Source of the DNA: Acidobacteriota bacterium
GTDB lineage: Bacteria; Acidobacteriota; Polarisedimenticolia; JBFMGF01
Assembly (NCBI GenBank): GCA_040752675.1
Contig: JBFMGF010000057.1
Span: forward strand, 22,104-55,696
Direction: 5' to 3'
DNA: 33,593 nt
Part shown: one piece after another, positions 22,130 to 30,300 of the stretch
Position numbering within the stretch: position 1 is the first letter of the stretch
Layout: each line of letters starts with the position of its first letter
Program-made: the position numbers and the translations under genes
Notes under the pieces: generated by a model
The model's input: the letters and a program-made list of their open reading frames with translations, nothing else
What the model was told of the DNA's origin: nothing
Database searches by the model: none

Positions 22130-23491
22130 TCAGAGTTCTGCTTGGGATCTTCTGTTTCTTGAAATCTTCTTGTTTTTTGATACGGCGATGAAGAGTGTTT
22201 CGGGAGAAGTGATGACGCCGGTGATGGCGCTGGCTGCTGCAACGGCAGGAGAACAGAGATAGACCTCCGCATCGGAATTCCCCATTCGCCCCTTGAAGTT
22301 GCGATTTGTTGTTGCCAGAGCGACATCTCCGTCCGCGAGCGCTCCCTGATGCACACCCAGGCATGGGCCGCAGCCGGAGTTCATGATGACTGCGCCTGAT
22401 TTCAAGAAGTCAGCGATGTAACCTTTTTCAAGAGCCTGGCGATAAATTCTGGCCGAGGCAGGGAAGATGAGCATCCTGACGCTTCGGGCAATCTTTTCCC
22501 CTTTGAGAATTTCCGCCGCGATGGCAAGATCATCGAGCCGCCCATTGGTGCAAGAGCCTATTACTATCTGATCAACCTTCTTTCCCTCGACTTCATGGAG
22601 TGGCTTCACGTTGTCCACGGTGTGGGGACAGGCGATCATGGGCTCCAGCATGGAAGCATCTACCTCGATGACCTTATCGTAAATTGCATCTGCGTCGGGT
22701 CCAAAGAAACCCGTCTGATCAGTGAGGATTATCTCTTTTAACCCGGCTTCCTCTCTCAAATAGCGGATGGTTTCTATATCGGGCGGAACAATGCCTGACG
22801 TGGCGCCTGCCTCGACGGACATGTTGCAGAGGACCAATCGTCCCGAAGTTGACATCTTCCTGATGGCTGGACCATGAAATTCGATGACTTTGAAGTTTGC
22901 CCCCTCTGCCGAGATCTTTCCGATCAAATAGAGGATCAGATCTTTTGGTGAAACCCACTTCCTGAAAGCACCGTTCACGACGACCTTAATCGTCCCCGGA
23001 ACTTCAATGTTCAGGACTTTCCCGAGTGCCCAGACAGACGCCATCTCCGTTGCGCCGATTCCAAAAGAGAAAGCGCCCAGCGCACCGTGGCTCGTCGTAT
23101 GGCTGTCGGTTCCGACGATCAGGCATCCCGGGTGAACGTAGCCATTCTCTGCTAGGATCTGATGGCAGATGCCCCCTTCATCTCCGCGAATGTCATGGAA
23201 TTTCGTGATGCCCTGCTCCGCTATGAAATTTCTCACCCTCTTTTGATTGATCGCCGTTTTCGAACTCTCGGCGGGAACGCGATGGTCGAAGATGATGGCG
23301 ATCCTTGAGGGATCCCAGACTCCTGGTTTGAGCCCAGTTCCCCTGAATATCTCGAGGAACTGGTTGATAACCAGGGCGGCGTTATCGTGAGACATCGCGA
23401 GGTCAACCGCTGGCTCAAGGAGATCACCAGCCTTGACGGAAGATTGTTCCGTGGCTTTCGCCAGGATCTTCTCCACCATTGTCATTCCCAT
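22130..23491 (-). CDS. leuC: Aconitase-family large subunit (LeuC/HacA-like)
   Basis: Catalytic 4Fe-4S subunit of the hydro-lyase. The product of about 453 residues has an SSVKAGDLLEPAVDLAMSHDNAA N-terminus, FDHRVPAES, VGTDSHTTSHGALGAFSFGIGATEMA, and the three cluster cysteines in IGSCTNGR and NSGCGPCLG. The C-terminus shows the TTNRNFKGRMGN loop. The start is placed at ATG 23491 (MGMTMVEK), behind TTGGAGAGAG; an in-frame TTG 12 bases upstream overlaps this site. It belongs to the five-gene minus-strand operon running from the isocitrate-type dehydrogenase through a lyase and a CoA-transferase to leuD. It interconverts hydroxy-acid isomers; the exact substrate is not assignable. Confidence 0.9.
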   Translation of the reverse strand: MGMTMVEKILAKATEQSSVKAGDLLEPAVDLAMSHDNAALVINQFLEIFRGTGLKPGVWDPSRIAIIFDHRVPAESSKTAINQKRVRNFIAEQGITKFHDIRGDEGGICHQILAENGYVHPGCLIVGTDSHTTSHGALGAFSFGIGATEMASVWALGKVLNIEVPGTIKVVVNGAFRKWVSPKDLILYLIGKISAEGANFKVIEFHGPAIRKMSTSGRLVLCNMSVEAGATSGIVPPDIETIRYLREEAGLKEIILTDQTGFFGPDADAIYDKVIEVDASMLEPMIACPHTVDNVKPLHEVEGKKVDQIVIGSCTNGRLDDLAIAAEILKGEKIARSVRMLIFPASARIYRQALEKGYIADFLKSGAVIMNSGCGPCLGVHQGALADGDVALATTNRNFKGRMGNSDAEVYLCSPAVAAASAITGVITSPETLFIAVSKNKKISRNRRSQAEL

Positions 23492-23518
23492 ATCTCTCTC
23501 CAAATCCTAAATCATTTG

Positions 23519-24712
23519 CTAAACAACCTTCTTATCTCTCAGGGCTCCGATCTCATCTTTTGTGTAGCCCAGTTCGGTGAGGATCTCTTCGGTGTGGGCG
23601 GAGAGGCGAGGAGGCGGAGCATCGATACTCCCAGGAGTCTTCTCGAACTTCGCGCTCAGGTTAAAGAGCTTGACTCCGCCGATGCCGGGCACATTGACTT
23701 CTCTGATCGTCCCGCGGTGCTTGATCTGATCCTGCAGCAGAGCATCTTCGAGCTTCAGAATTTCGCCGGAAGGGATCTCCCGTTCATTGAGGACCTCGGC
23801 CCAGTGCGTCGTTGTCTTTTCCATCAACTTCTCTTCGAGAATAGGCGTCAATTCCTTACGATTGGCTTTTCGCGTGTCCCGTTCCTGGAAGCGCGGGTCG
23901 CTCTTAAGCCAGGCCAGGTTCAGGATATCGGTTAGAGCCTCCCACTGTTTCTGCTCGTTGGCGGCGATGTTGATGTAGCCGTCTTTCGTGCGGAAGGTCC
24001 CAGAAGGAGCCGCCGTGAAGTTGTCATTCCCCATCAGAACCGGCTGCTTCTTTCCGATCAGAAGATTGGCAGCGACCCAGCCCATCAGGGGCATGATGGA
24101 GTCTATCATCGCAATATCGATGAACTGACCTTCTCCGGTCCTCTCACGATGGAACATGGCAGCCATGATGGCAAAAGCCGCATTCAGTCCACCGACAGTA
24201 TCGCATACTGGAAAGCCGCAGCGCAGAGGATTTAGCCTCTCATCTCCATTGATCGCCATGACTCCGCTCAGTCCCTGGATGATCTGGTCATAAGCAGGCT
24301 TGAAGGCGTCCGGTCCTGTCTGCCCGAATCCCGAGATGGCACAGTAGATAAGACTGGGATTGATCTCTCGCAGTCTCTCGTAGCCGAGGCCCAGGCGTTC
24401 CATGACACCAGGACGGAAATTCTCAACGACGACGTCCGCCGTCTTGACGATCTTTCGGAAGATATCCTTCCCTTCATCCAACTTCAGGTTCAGGGTCAGC
24501 GATTTCTTGTTGGCGTTCTGTGCGAGGAAGCTCGTCCCCATCAGTTGCTTGTTGAGATTGGGAGCCGCTCCCAGTTTGCGGGCAAGGTCTCCGCCGGATG
24601 GATTCTCAATCTTTATGACTTCTGCACCGAGGAGCGCCAGATGAATCGTGGCGAATGGTCCCGCTAGAACATTCGTCAGATCTATGATGCGTATTCCCGA
24701 TAGTATCTTCAT
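23519..24712 (-). CDS. Class III CoA-transferase (CaiB/BaiF family)
   Basis: CaiB-family enzymes move CoA between carboxylic acids. The 397-residue protein has the N-terminal GIRIIDLTNVLAGPFATIHLALLGAEVIKIENPSGGD, VVENFRPGVMERLGLGYE and the catalytic Asp in the AYDQIIQGLSG segment, followed by the C-terminal KANRKELTPILEEKL region. Length and order are typical. ATG 24712 has no strong ribosome binding site. It is adjacent to the HMG-CoA-lyase-like gene (49-base gap); such pairs in other bacteria activate a dicarboxylic acid, for example itaconate, glutarate or HMG-like acids, and cleave the CoA ester. The dicarboxylate here is unknown. Confidence 0.92.
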   Translation of the reverse strand: MKILSGIRIIDLTNVLAGPFATIHLALLGAEVIKIENPSGGDLARKLGAAPNLNKQLMGTSFLAQNANKKSLTLNLKLDEGKDIFRKIVKTADVVVENFRPGVMERLGLGYERLREINPSLIYCAISGFGQTGPDAFKPAYDQIIQGLSGVMAINGDERLNPLRCGFPVCDTVGGLNAAFAIMAAMFHRERTGEGQFIDIAMIDSIMPLMGWVAANLLIGKKQPVLMGNDNFTAAPSGTFRTKDGYINIAANEQKQWEALTDILNLAWLKSDPRFQERDTRKANRKELTPILEEKLMEKTTTHWAEVLNEREIPSGEILKLEDALLQDQIKHRGTIREVNVPGIGGVKLFNLSAKFEKTPGSIDAPPPRLSAHTEEILTELGYTKDEIGALRDKKVV

Positions 24713-24761
24713 TTCAAAGTCTCATATTACGCTTATGTTGTCCCATGCGCTTTTTTCTTTA

Positions 24762-25775
24762 TTAGCTCTCTTGTGCGGATTGTATCGGGAGCCGGCCGAT
24801 TCTGTGCAGGAAGCCTGGAAGCGCACGGTTAAGAAACTGGCTGGCATCTTTCGTGATCTCGATTATCCTGTCGAGATCAACATCCAGGCGCAGGTTCATC
24901 CGCTGGAGAAAGTAGATGAAATCCTCAGTGCATATGTTCCCACTCGACCTGGCTGAGAATGGGGAACCCCCGAGACCGCCGAAAGAGGTTTCGAAGTATC
25001 TGACTCCCGTTTTCATAGCAGCATAGCAATTTGTAAGCCCCAGTCCGTATGTTTCGTGAAAATGGCAGGCGAACTCTGCCTGGCCCGACTTCGCTCCTTG
25101 ATTCATTGCGGTATCGAACAAGCGCTCGACTTGCTGCGGGTGGGCATGACCGGACGTGTCCGCCAGGCTGATGTTCTTCAGTCCGGCATCAAGATACTGC
25201 TTTGCGATTTTGAGAACTGCTTCTTCATGAACAAGTCCTTCATAGCTGCAGCCAAAGGCGTTCTGGACCGATACCTGGACCTTCTTCCCTGCATCGAGTG
25301 CCCTTTTCGCCATGACGAGGATTCGTTTTAAAGCTTCCCCGGAACTCATCCCTGTGTTCTTTCTGCTGTAGGTGTCGCTTGCCGAAATTCCCATGCAGAA
25401 GAGCTCCACGCCGCAGGCCATCCCTCGCTCGAGTCCCCTCTCATTCAATACCAGACCGGATAGAACCACAGAGCCCTGCTTCGTTTCAGAATCCGGTTTC
25501 GTTTGTTGATCTGATATCAATCCGGGATCAATTGCTGTTCTTGAATTCTGCCTGATTTGCCATGCAAGATGCGCGAACAATCTGTCCGTATCTGCCATCT
25601 GCGGAACTTTCTCAGGATGAACGAACGAGCCGATCTGAATGATATCCACTCCTGATTCAATCAGATTCTGTATCCATTTCATCTTCAGTTCAGTAGGGAC
25701 GATCGGCTTCTCTACCTGAAGCCCATCCCTCATGCCTACATCATGGATCACTATACTGGTATCGTTCTCATGCAT
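24762..25775 (-). CDS. HMG-CoA-lyase-like TIM-barrel lyase with Ser at the usual catalytic Cys
   Basis: A protein of about 337 residues of the DRE-TIM metallolyase family: HDVGMRDGLQVEKPIVPT, IQIGSFVHPEKVPQM, SLADTSGHAHPQQVERLF, the metal-binding ACHFHETYGLGLTNCYAA and a GGLGGSPFSARSSGNICTED signature. In genuine 3-hydroxy-3-methylglutaryl-CoA lyases the last motif reads GGCPYA with the catalytic Cys; here it is GGSPFS. The metal-binding His pair and the Arg-Asp of the N-terminal motif are kept. So it probably performs a related retro-aldol or Claisen cleavage, not standard HMG-CoA lysis. A stretch of about 30 residues near 75-105 rich in Ser, Gln and Lys looks like an insertion. Start ATG 25775 follows GAGGAGAAAACATCA. 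It lies between the dehydrogenase and CoA-transferase genes. Confidence 0.85.
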   Translation of the reverse strand: MHENDTSIVIHDVGMRDGLQVEKPIVPTELKMKWIQNLIESGVDIIQIGSFVHPEKVPQMADTDRLFAHLAWQIRQNSRTAIDPGLISDQQTKPDSETKQGSVVLSGLVLNERGLERGMACGVELFCMGISASDTYSRKNTGMSSGEALKRILVMAKRALDAGKKVQVSVQNAFGCSYEGLVHEEAVLKIAKQYLDAGLKNISLADTSGHAHPQQVERLFDTAMNQGAKSGQAEFACHFHETYGLGLTNCYAAMKTGVRYFETSFGGLGGSPFSARSSGNICTEDFIYFLQRMNLRLDVDLDRIIEITKDASQFLNRALPGFLHRIGRLPIQSAQES

Positions 25776-25839
25776 TGATGTTTTCTCCTCGATGCTCACT
25801 GTATTGAAATATGTCTGCAGTGTCCTCTAGACAGCTGCT

Positions 25840-26958
25840 CTATAATTTAGAGGTGATGGCATCAGCCATTTCCAGCGTCGTGCTGCTTCCACCCATATCG
25901 TAGGTCCTGACCTTGTCTTCTCTTATTACGGCCGCGACAGCTTTCTCGATCTGATCACCCTTTTCCATTTCACCGAGCCAGTCCAGCATCATCTTGGCAG
26001 CCAGGATCGTGGCGATGGGATTGCCTTTGTATTGACCGGCATACTTCGGGGCCGAGCCATGTGTTGGCTCGAAGACGGCGAGCCTGTCTCCGATGTTTCC
26101 GGAACAAGCGAATCCAAGTCCGCCCACCAACTGCGCGCAGAGATCGGAGATGATGTCTCCGTAAAGATTCGGAGCCACCAGAACGTCATAGTTGAACGGA
26201 TTCTTCAGAAGCCACATGCAAATGGCATCAATGTTGGCTTCGTCAAACAGGATCTCAGGATAGGACTTTGCCACATCTCTAGCTGCTTCTAGGAAGAGAC
26301 CATCCGTTGCGCGGACGACATTAGCCTTGTGGACTATGGTCACTTTCCTGCGCCCGAACTTTCTTGCGAATTCGAAAGCCATTCTGACAATTCTTTCGGA
26401 CCCCTTGCGCGTGTTGATCTTGCAGGAGATTGCGTATCGGTCATGTGGCAAGTCCTTGAAAGCGGCAAATGGTACTGAATGTTTTGAGAGGACCTCGACA
26501 AGTTCGGCCGGCACGGCGTTGAATTCCACTCCTGAATATAGATCCTCAGTGTTCTCACGGAAGACGATGAGATCGATTCCTTCTCTATAATTGAGAGGAT
26601 TGCCTGGATAGGCTTTGCAGGGACGAAGGCAGGTATAAAGGTCAAAGAGCTGGCGCATCCTGACGATTGGAGACCGATAGACAAGCCCCTTACCTTTTAG
26701 TTCCGTGGACAACTCTTCTTCCGCAGCTTTAACAGGTTTGGACGTGATGGCTCCAAACATCGCTGCATCGACATTCTTCAACAGGTCGATGGTGCGCCGG
26801 GGAAGTGCATCACCCTCCCCGCACCAGACATCCCACCCTATATCACCATGGATGTATTCGGCATCGAGCTTCAGTCTATCGAGAACAATCTTTGCCGCTT
26901 CGAGGACTTCCACACCGATTCCGTCTCCTGGTAACCATGCAATCCTATGCTTTGCCAT
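25840..26958 (-). CDS. NAD(P)-dependent isocitrate/isopropylmalate-type dehydrogenase
   Basis: A decarboxylating beta-hydroxyacid dehydrogenase of 372 residues. It has WLPGDGIGVEVLEAA, YRSPIVRMRQLFDLYTCLRPCKAYPG (substrate loop; the RSP-RMR-FDLYTCLRP form resembles isocitrate more than isopropylmalate dehydrogenases), FRENTEDLYSGVEF, KANVVRATDGLF, NIDAICMWL, and the metal/cofactor region LYGDIISDLCAQLVGGLG and FEPTHGSAPKYAGQ. ATG 26958 follows AAGGAGGTTTTT and is preferred over the upstream in-frame start at 27003. It is the first gene of the minus-strand carbon operon. With the aconitase-like pair, and with KorAB nearby, it could give a citrate to 2-oxoglutarate to succinyl-CoA route, or a homologous pathway for a methylated acid. 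Confidence 0.9.
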   Translation of the reverse strand: MAKHRIAWLPGDGIGVEVLEAAKIVLDRLKLDAEYIHGDIGWDVWCGEGDALPRRTIDLLKNVDAAMFGAITSKPVKAAEEELSTELKGKGLVYRSPIVRMRQLFDLYTCLRPCKAYPGNPLNYREGIDLIVFRENTEDLYSGVEFNAVPAELVEVLSKHSVPFAAFKDLPHDRYAISCKINTRKGSERIVRMAFEFARKFGRRKVTIVHKANVVRATDGLFLEAARDVAKSYPEILFDEANIDAICMWLLKNPFNYDVLVAPNLYGDIISDLCAQLVGGLGFACSGNIGDRLAVFEPTHGSAPKYAGQYKGNPIATILAAKMMLDWLGEMEKGDQIEKAVAAVIREDKVRTYDMGGSSTTLEMADAITSKL

Positions 26959-27097
26959 AAAAACCTCCTTCGCTAAGGTAGCACAGAGAACCTCTTCCCG
27001 CAAACCAGCTATTTATTTCCGTGCGCCCTCCCCCTCCTCAAGGAGTTCACCACATCATCGAGCCAGAAGGCGCACCAGCGGATATCTTTTGACGGGG

Positions 27098-27141
27098 TGA
27101 TTCTCCCTTGAGGAATGAATGGATGATTCTTTCTTGAGGAA
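27098..27141. repeat. Direct repeat TGATTCTYYCTTGAGGAA, 26-bp spacing
   Basis: Copies at 27098-27115 and 27124-27141 differ only at the two Y positions. They lie about 140-180 bp upstream of the dehydrogenase start codon, a reasonable place for an operator pair of the carbon operon. The bound protein is unknown. Confidence 0.5.
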
Positions 27142-27216
27142 AAGTTTGCCTCATTCCGGCCTCTTCTCTCCCCTTTGCTTCCCTATCCATCCCTGATTCC
27201 ACTTGCTCGTTCCCTC

Positions 27217-27246
27217 TTGACAATCATCTTTCTACAGGTATATACA
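27217..27246 (+). promoter_or_regulatory. Promoter-like element facing rightwards with no gene downstream
   Basis: TTGACA at 27217-27222 and TATACA at 27241-27246 with an 18-bp spacer. It points to the plus strand, where only the antisense of the histidine kinase gene follows. It could drive an antisense or small RNA, or be chance. Confidence 0.35.
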
Positions 27247-27337
27247 TTATCCGGAGAAGTTGACCAGCATCAAGAGTGGATGAATCGGGGAAAAGTTGAC
27301 AACATGCCACTGAATAGAAAAAAGAAATTCCTATCAA

Positions 27338-27353
27338 TGTCATGGCAATGACA
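27338..27353 (-). terminator. Possible weak terminator after the histidine kinase
   Basis: TGTCAT and ATGACA form a 6-bp perfect stem with a 4-base loop. On the minus strand it is followed after about 14 bases by a run of six Ts. The distance to the T-run is longer than usual. Confidence 0.3.
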
Positions 27354-27386
27354 AGGCAAAGCTCAGCGGATATTCCTCAGGAAGAG

Positions 27387-30300
27387 CTACATCTGTGGAA
27401 CCATTTCTTTCTGGCGCTCGTTCATGATCCTTCGAACCGTTATGGCCACTTCCCTGAGGGTGTAAGGCTTTTGGAGGAAAGCCTTCACGCCGAGCTTCAT
27501 GAGGTCCGTTTTCTTAGGAGTTTCCAGATAACCGCTGGCGACCAGAACATGGACCTGGGAGTTGATCTCTTTCAATTTGACAAAGACCTGGTCCCCAGAG
27601 ACCCTGGGCAAACCGATATCGAGAATGATGAGGTCGACCGAAGAGGCTTTGTCTTTGTACAAAGCGATGGCTTCCATTCCATCCTGAGCTTCGAGGACAC
27701 GATATCCAAGGGGAATGAGCAGTTCCCTCAACACTTCTCTCAAAGCCTCTTCATCTTCGACGATGAGAATCGTTTCGCGCCCTCCCTCTATTTCCCCCTC
27801 TTGTCCTGAAATGGCTGGGGCTTCCGAAGGTAACGAGGCCTCAGGCAGGTACAGGGAGAAGGTGGTTCCCATCCCGCGGCCACTTCTCACATCAATGAGC
27901 CCCTTATGTCTGGTGATGATCCCATGAACGATGGAGAGCCCCAATCCGGTCCCTTTCCCTTTTTCTTTGGTGGTGAAGAATGGGTCAAAGATATGTTCCT
28001 TTGTCCAATCATCCATGCCCACGCCGGAATCGGAAATGTGCAGAGCGAAGTATTCTTCATGAGGAACTTCAGAGAACCTCTGCAACAATTCTTTTTGATG
28101 GATTCCCTTTAGGCTGATATCGAGGGTTCCTCCGGAGGGCATGGCGTCCCTGGCATTCATACAGATATTCAAAATGGCCTGGATCAGTTGTTCCTTATTG
28201 GCCATGATGAAAGCATTGGAATCCTGGATGTTCGTCCTGATGGAGATGTTTTTTTCGAAGGTGTGCTCCAGGATTTTGACCGTATCTTCAATAACGAGAG
28301 GAAGAGAAACAGGGATGAGCTTGGCCTCTTCCGTCCTGGCGAAGAGAAGGAGGCGCTTGACAATTTCAGAGCCTCTCGCTACGGCATCCATCGACATATT
28401 GATCAATTTTTTGGATTTTTCCTGGAGGTCATTGTTTTGAATGATGTCCAGGGACCCGCTGATGATACCGAGAATGTTATTAAAGTCATGAGCGATGCCG
28501 CCTGCCAGTTGACCCAGGCTCTCCATTTTTTGCGAGCGCATCAATTGAATCTCGAGGATTTTTTCTTTGCTGAGATCGAGCATCGTTCCAATGATGGCGG
28601 GCTTGCCTTTGTAGGATGCTACATTGCCAAGGACTCTGATCGGGATGATCTCCCCATTTTTCTTGATCGCCTTGATTTCATACTCTGCGGTTTTGATATC
28701 TCCTCTCAAGCGATTTTCAATATTTGTCTGAACTACCTCTCTATCATCGGGGTGTGTCAGATCGAGAGGGCTAAGTTTCTCAACGATCTCATCATAGCGA
28801 TAGCCCAGGATCTCGCATAAGCGCTTGTTGACGAATTTGAACATTCCCTCCTGAATGATGTAAGCGCCGATCAGGGATTCCTCCACAGCCGCCTTGTATT
28901 TCTCCTCCGATTCCCGAAGAGCCTTTTCAGCGATCTTGTGCTCGGTGATGTCCACCGTCGTCCCCTCGAATCCGGTCAGGTGGCCCCGGTCATCCCGGAC
29001 AGCGCGTGCGTCCTCTGACACCCATATCACACAGCCATCTTTGCGATAGACCTCCGACTCAAACCTCGAGATGGAGTCGTTTTCTTCCACCAATCGGATG
29101 AACTCCTCGCGGCGGCCCGGTTTGACATAAAGATGATTGAGATCTTTGAGCGATTCCATCAATTCTTCAGGGGAGTCATATCCGTAGATCCGCGCCAGTG
29201 TTGGGTTGGCGGTGATGTAATGCCCGTCCACGGTTGTTTGGAATATCCCCATGACGGCATTTTCGAAAATGGTGCGATACTTCTCTTCCGATTTTTGCAG
29301 CTTATCCTCTGCCCGCTTGCGTTCCATCACCCTCCCGAGATTGGTGCCGATAGGAACCATGATCTGCATCAGCGACTCATCGGGCTCCATTTCCTGCTCT
29401 GAGAAAAATTCCAGAACGGCCACAACTTCCGTTCGGATCAAGACGGGAAAGGCGCAACCAGATTTGACTCCGATATCCCTGGCAAGCTTCGCTCTGGGGA
29501 AATTCGGATCTTTGTTGACATCTTTGATCCATGCCGGCTTCCCGCTGGACCAGACGCGGCCAGGCAGTCCGACTCCGGGAGCAAAGCTTGTCTCTTCGGT
29601 GACCCTCCGGAATGTTTCGAAACGCTGAGGATGCTGGAAATGCCATAGAGAGCTGGGAATGAGCTTGCCTTCTGTTTCTTTAATGATATAGGCATGTCCG
29701 ATCGGCCAGCCGGAGTAAGCACAGACCTTATCGAGAACTGTCTGAATCGCCTCCTCCACTGAAGAGGCCATGTTAGCTGCAATCGCGGCTTCCTGAAGCA
29801 ATTGAACGCCCTTGCTCTTTTGCTGCAAGGCCTGTTCCGCCTTCTTGCGGATGGTGATATCGTGGGCCAAATGGACAAATGCCATAACCTGCCCTTGGTC
29901 GTCATAGATGGGTGAAGCGGTTATGATGAAATCTCCGCCCAATGACTCTATATGGTATTCCACCTGATGTTCCCGGTCATCGACCAGAAGTTGAGGGTGG
30001 AGGAAGAAGTCCAGCGGTTGTTTTTCTTTGTGAATGGCTTCGTAGCATTTCATTCCCACCATATCTTCTGGAGTATAACCAAGGCGGTCGGCCATCGCTT
30101 TGTTCACCCGCCTGATGCGAAAATCGGTGTCGATGATCGCGATGAGGTCAGAGACCGAATCAAAGGTCCGTTCCCATTCTTCTTTGGCTCGTATGATCGT
30201 TTTGTTGAGGTGAGCATTTTCCATGGCGATGGCGGCCTGGGAGGTCAGCTCCGAAAGGAGGAGCTCATCCTCTTCATCAAAAGCTCGAAGCTCGCCCTTT

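Larger units (their letters stand above)
26959..27386. other. 428-bp intergenic region with repeats and promoter-like elements, no gene
   Basis: Lies between the dehydrogenase start and the histidine kinase stop. It holds two copies of an 18-bp direct repeat (27098-27141), a CCTCAAG at 27036-27042 complementary to their CTTGAGG core, two AAGTTGAC octamers 36 bp apart (27257 and 27293), a plus-strand promoter-like element (27217-27246) and a hairpin (27338-27353). The minus-strand promoter of the dehydrogenase operon should lie here but no clear -35/-10 pair was found. Frames that are open here do not look like genes. Confidence 0.6.

Noticed and set aside
27342-27809. Plus-strand frame of 155 residues over the end of the histidine kinase
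   Set aside because: It is the antisense of the receiver domain, whose motifs are intact on the minus strand.
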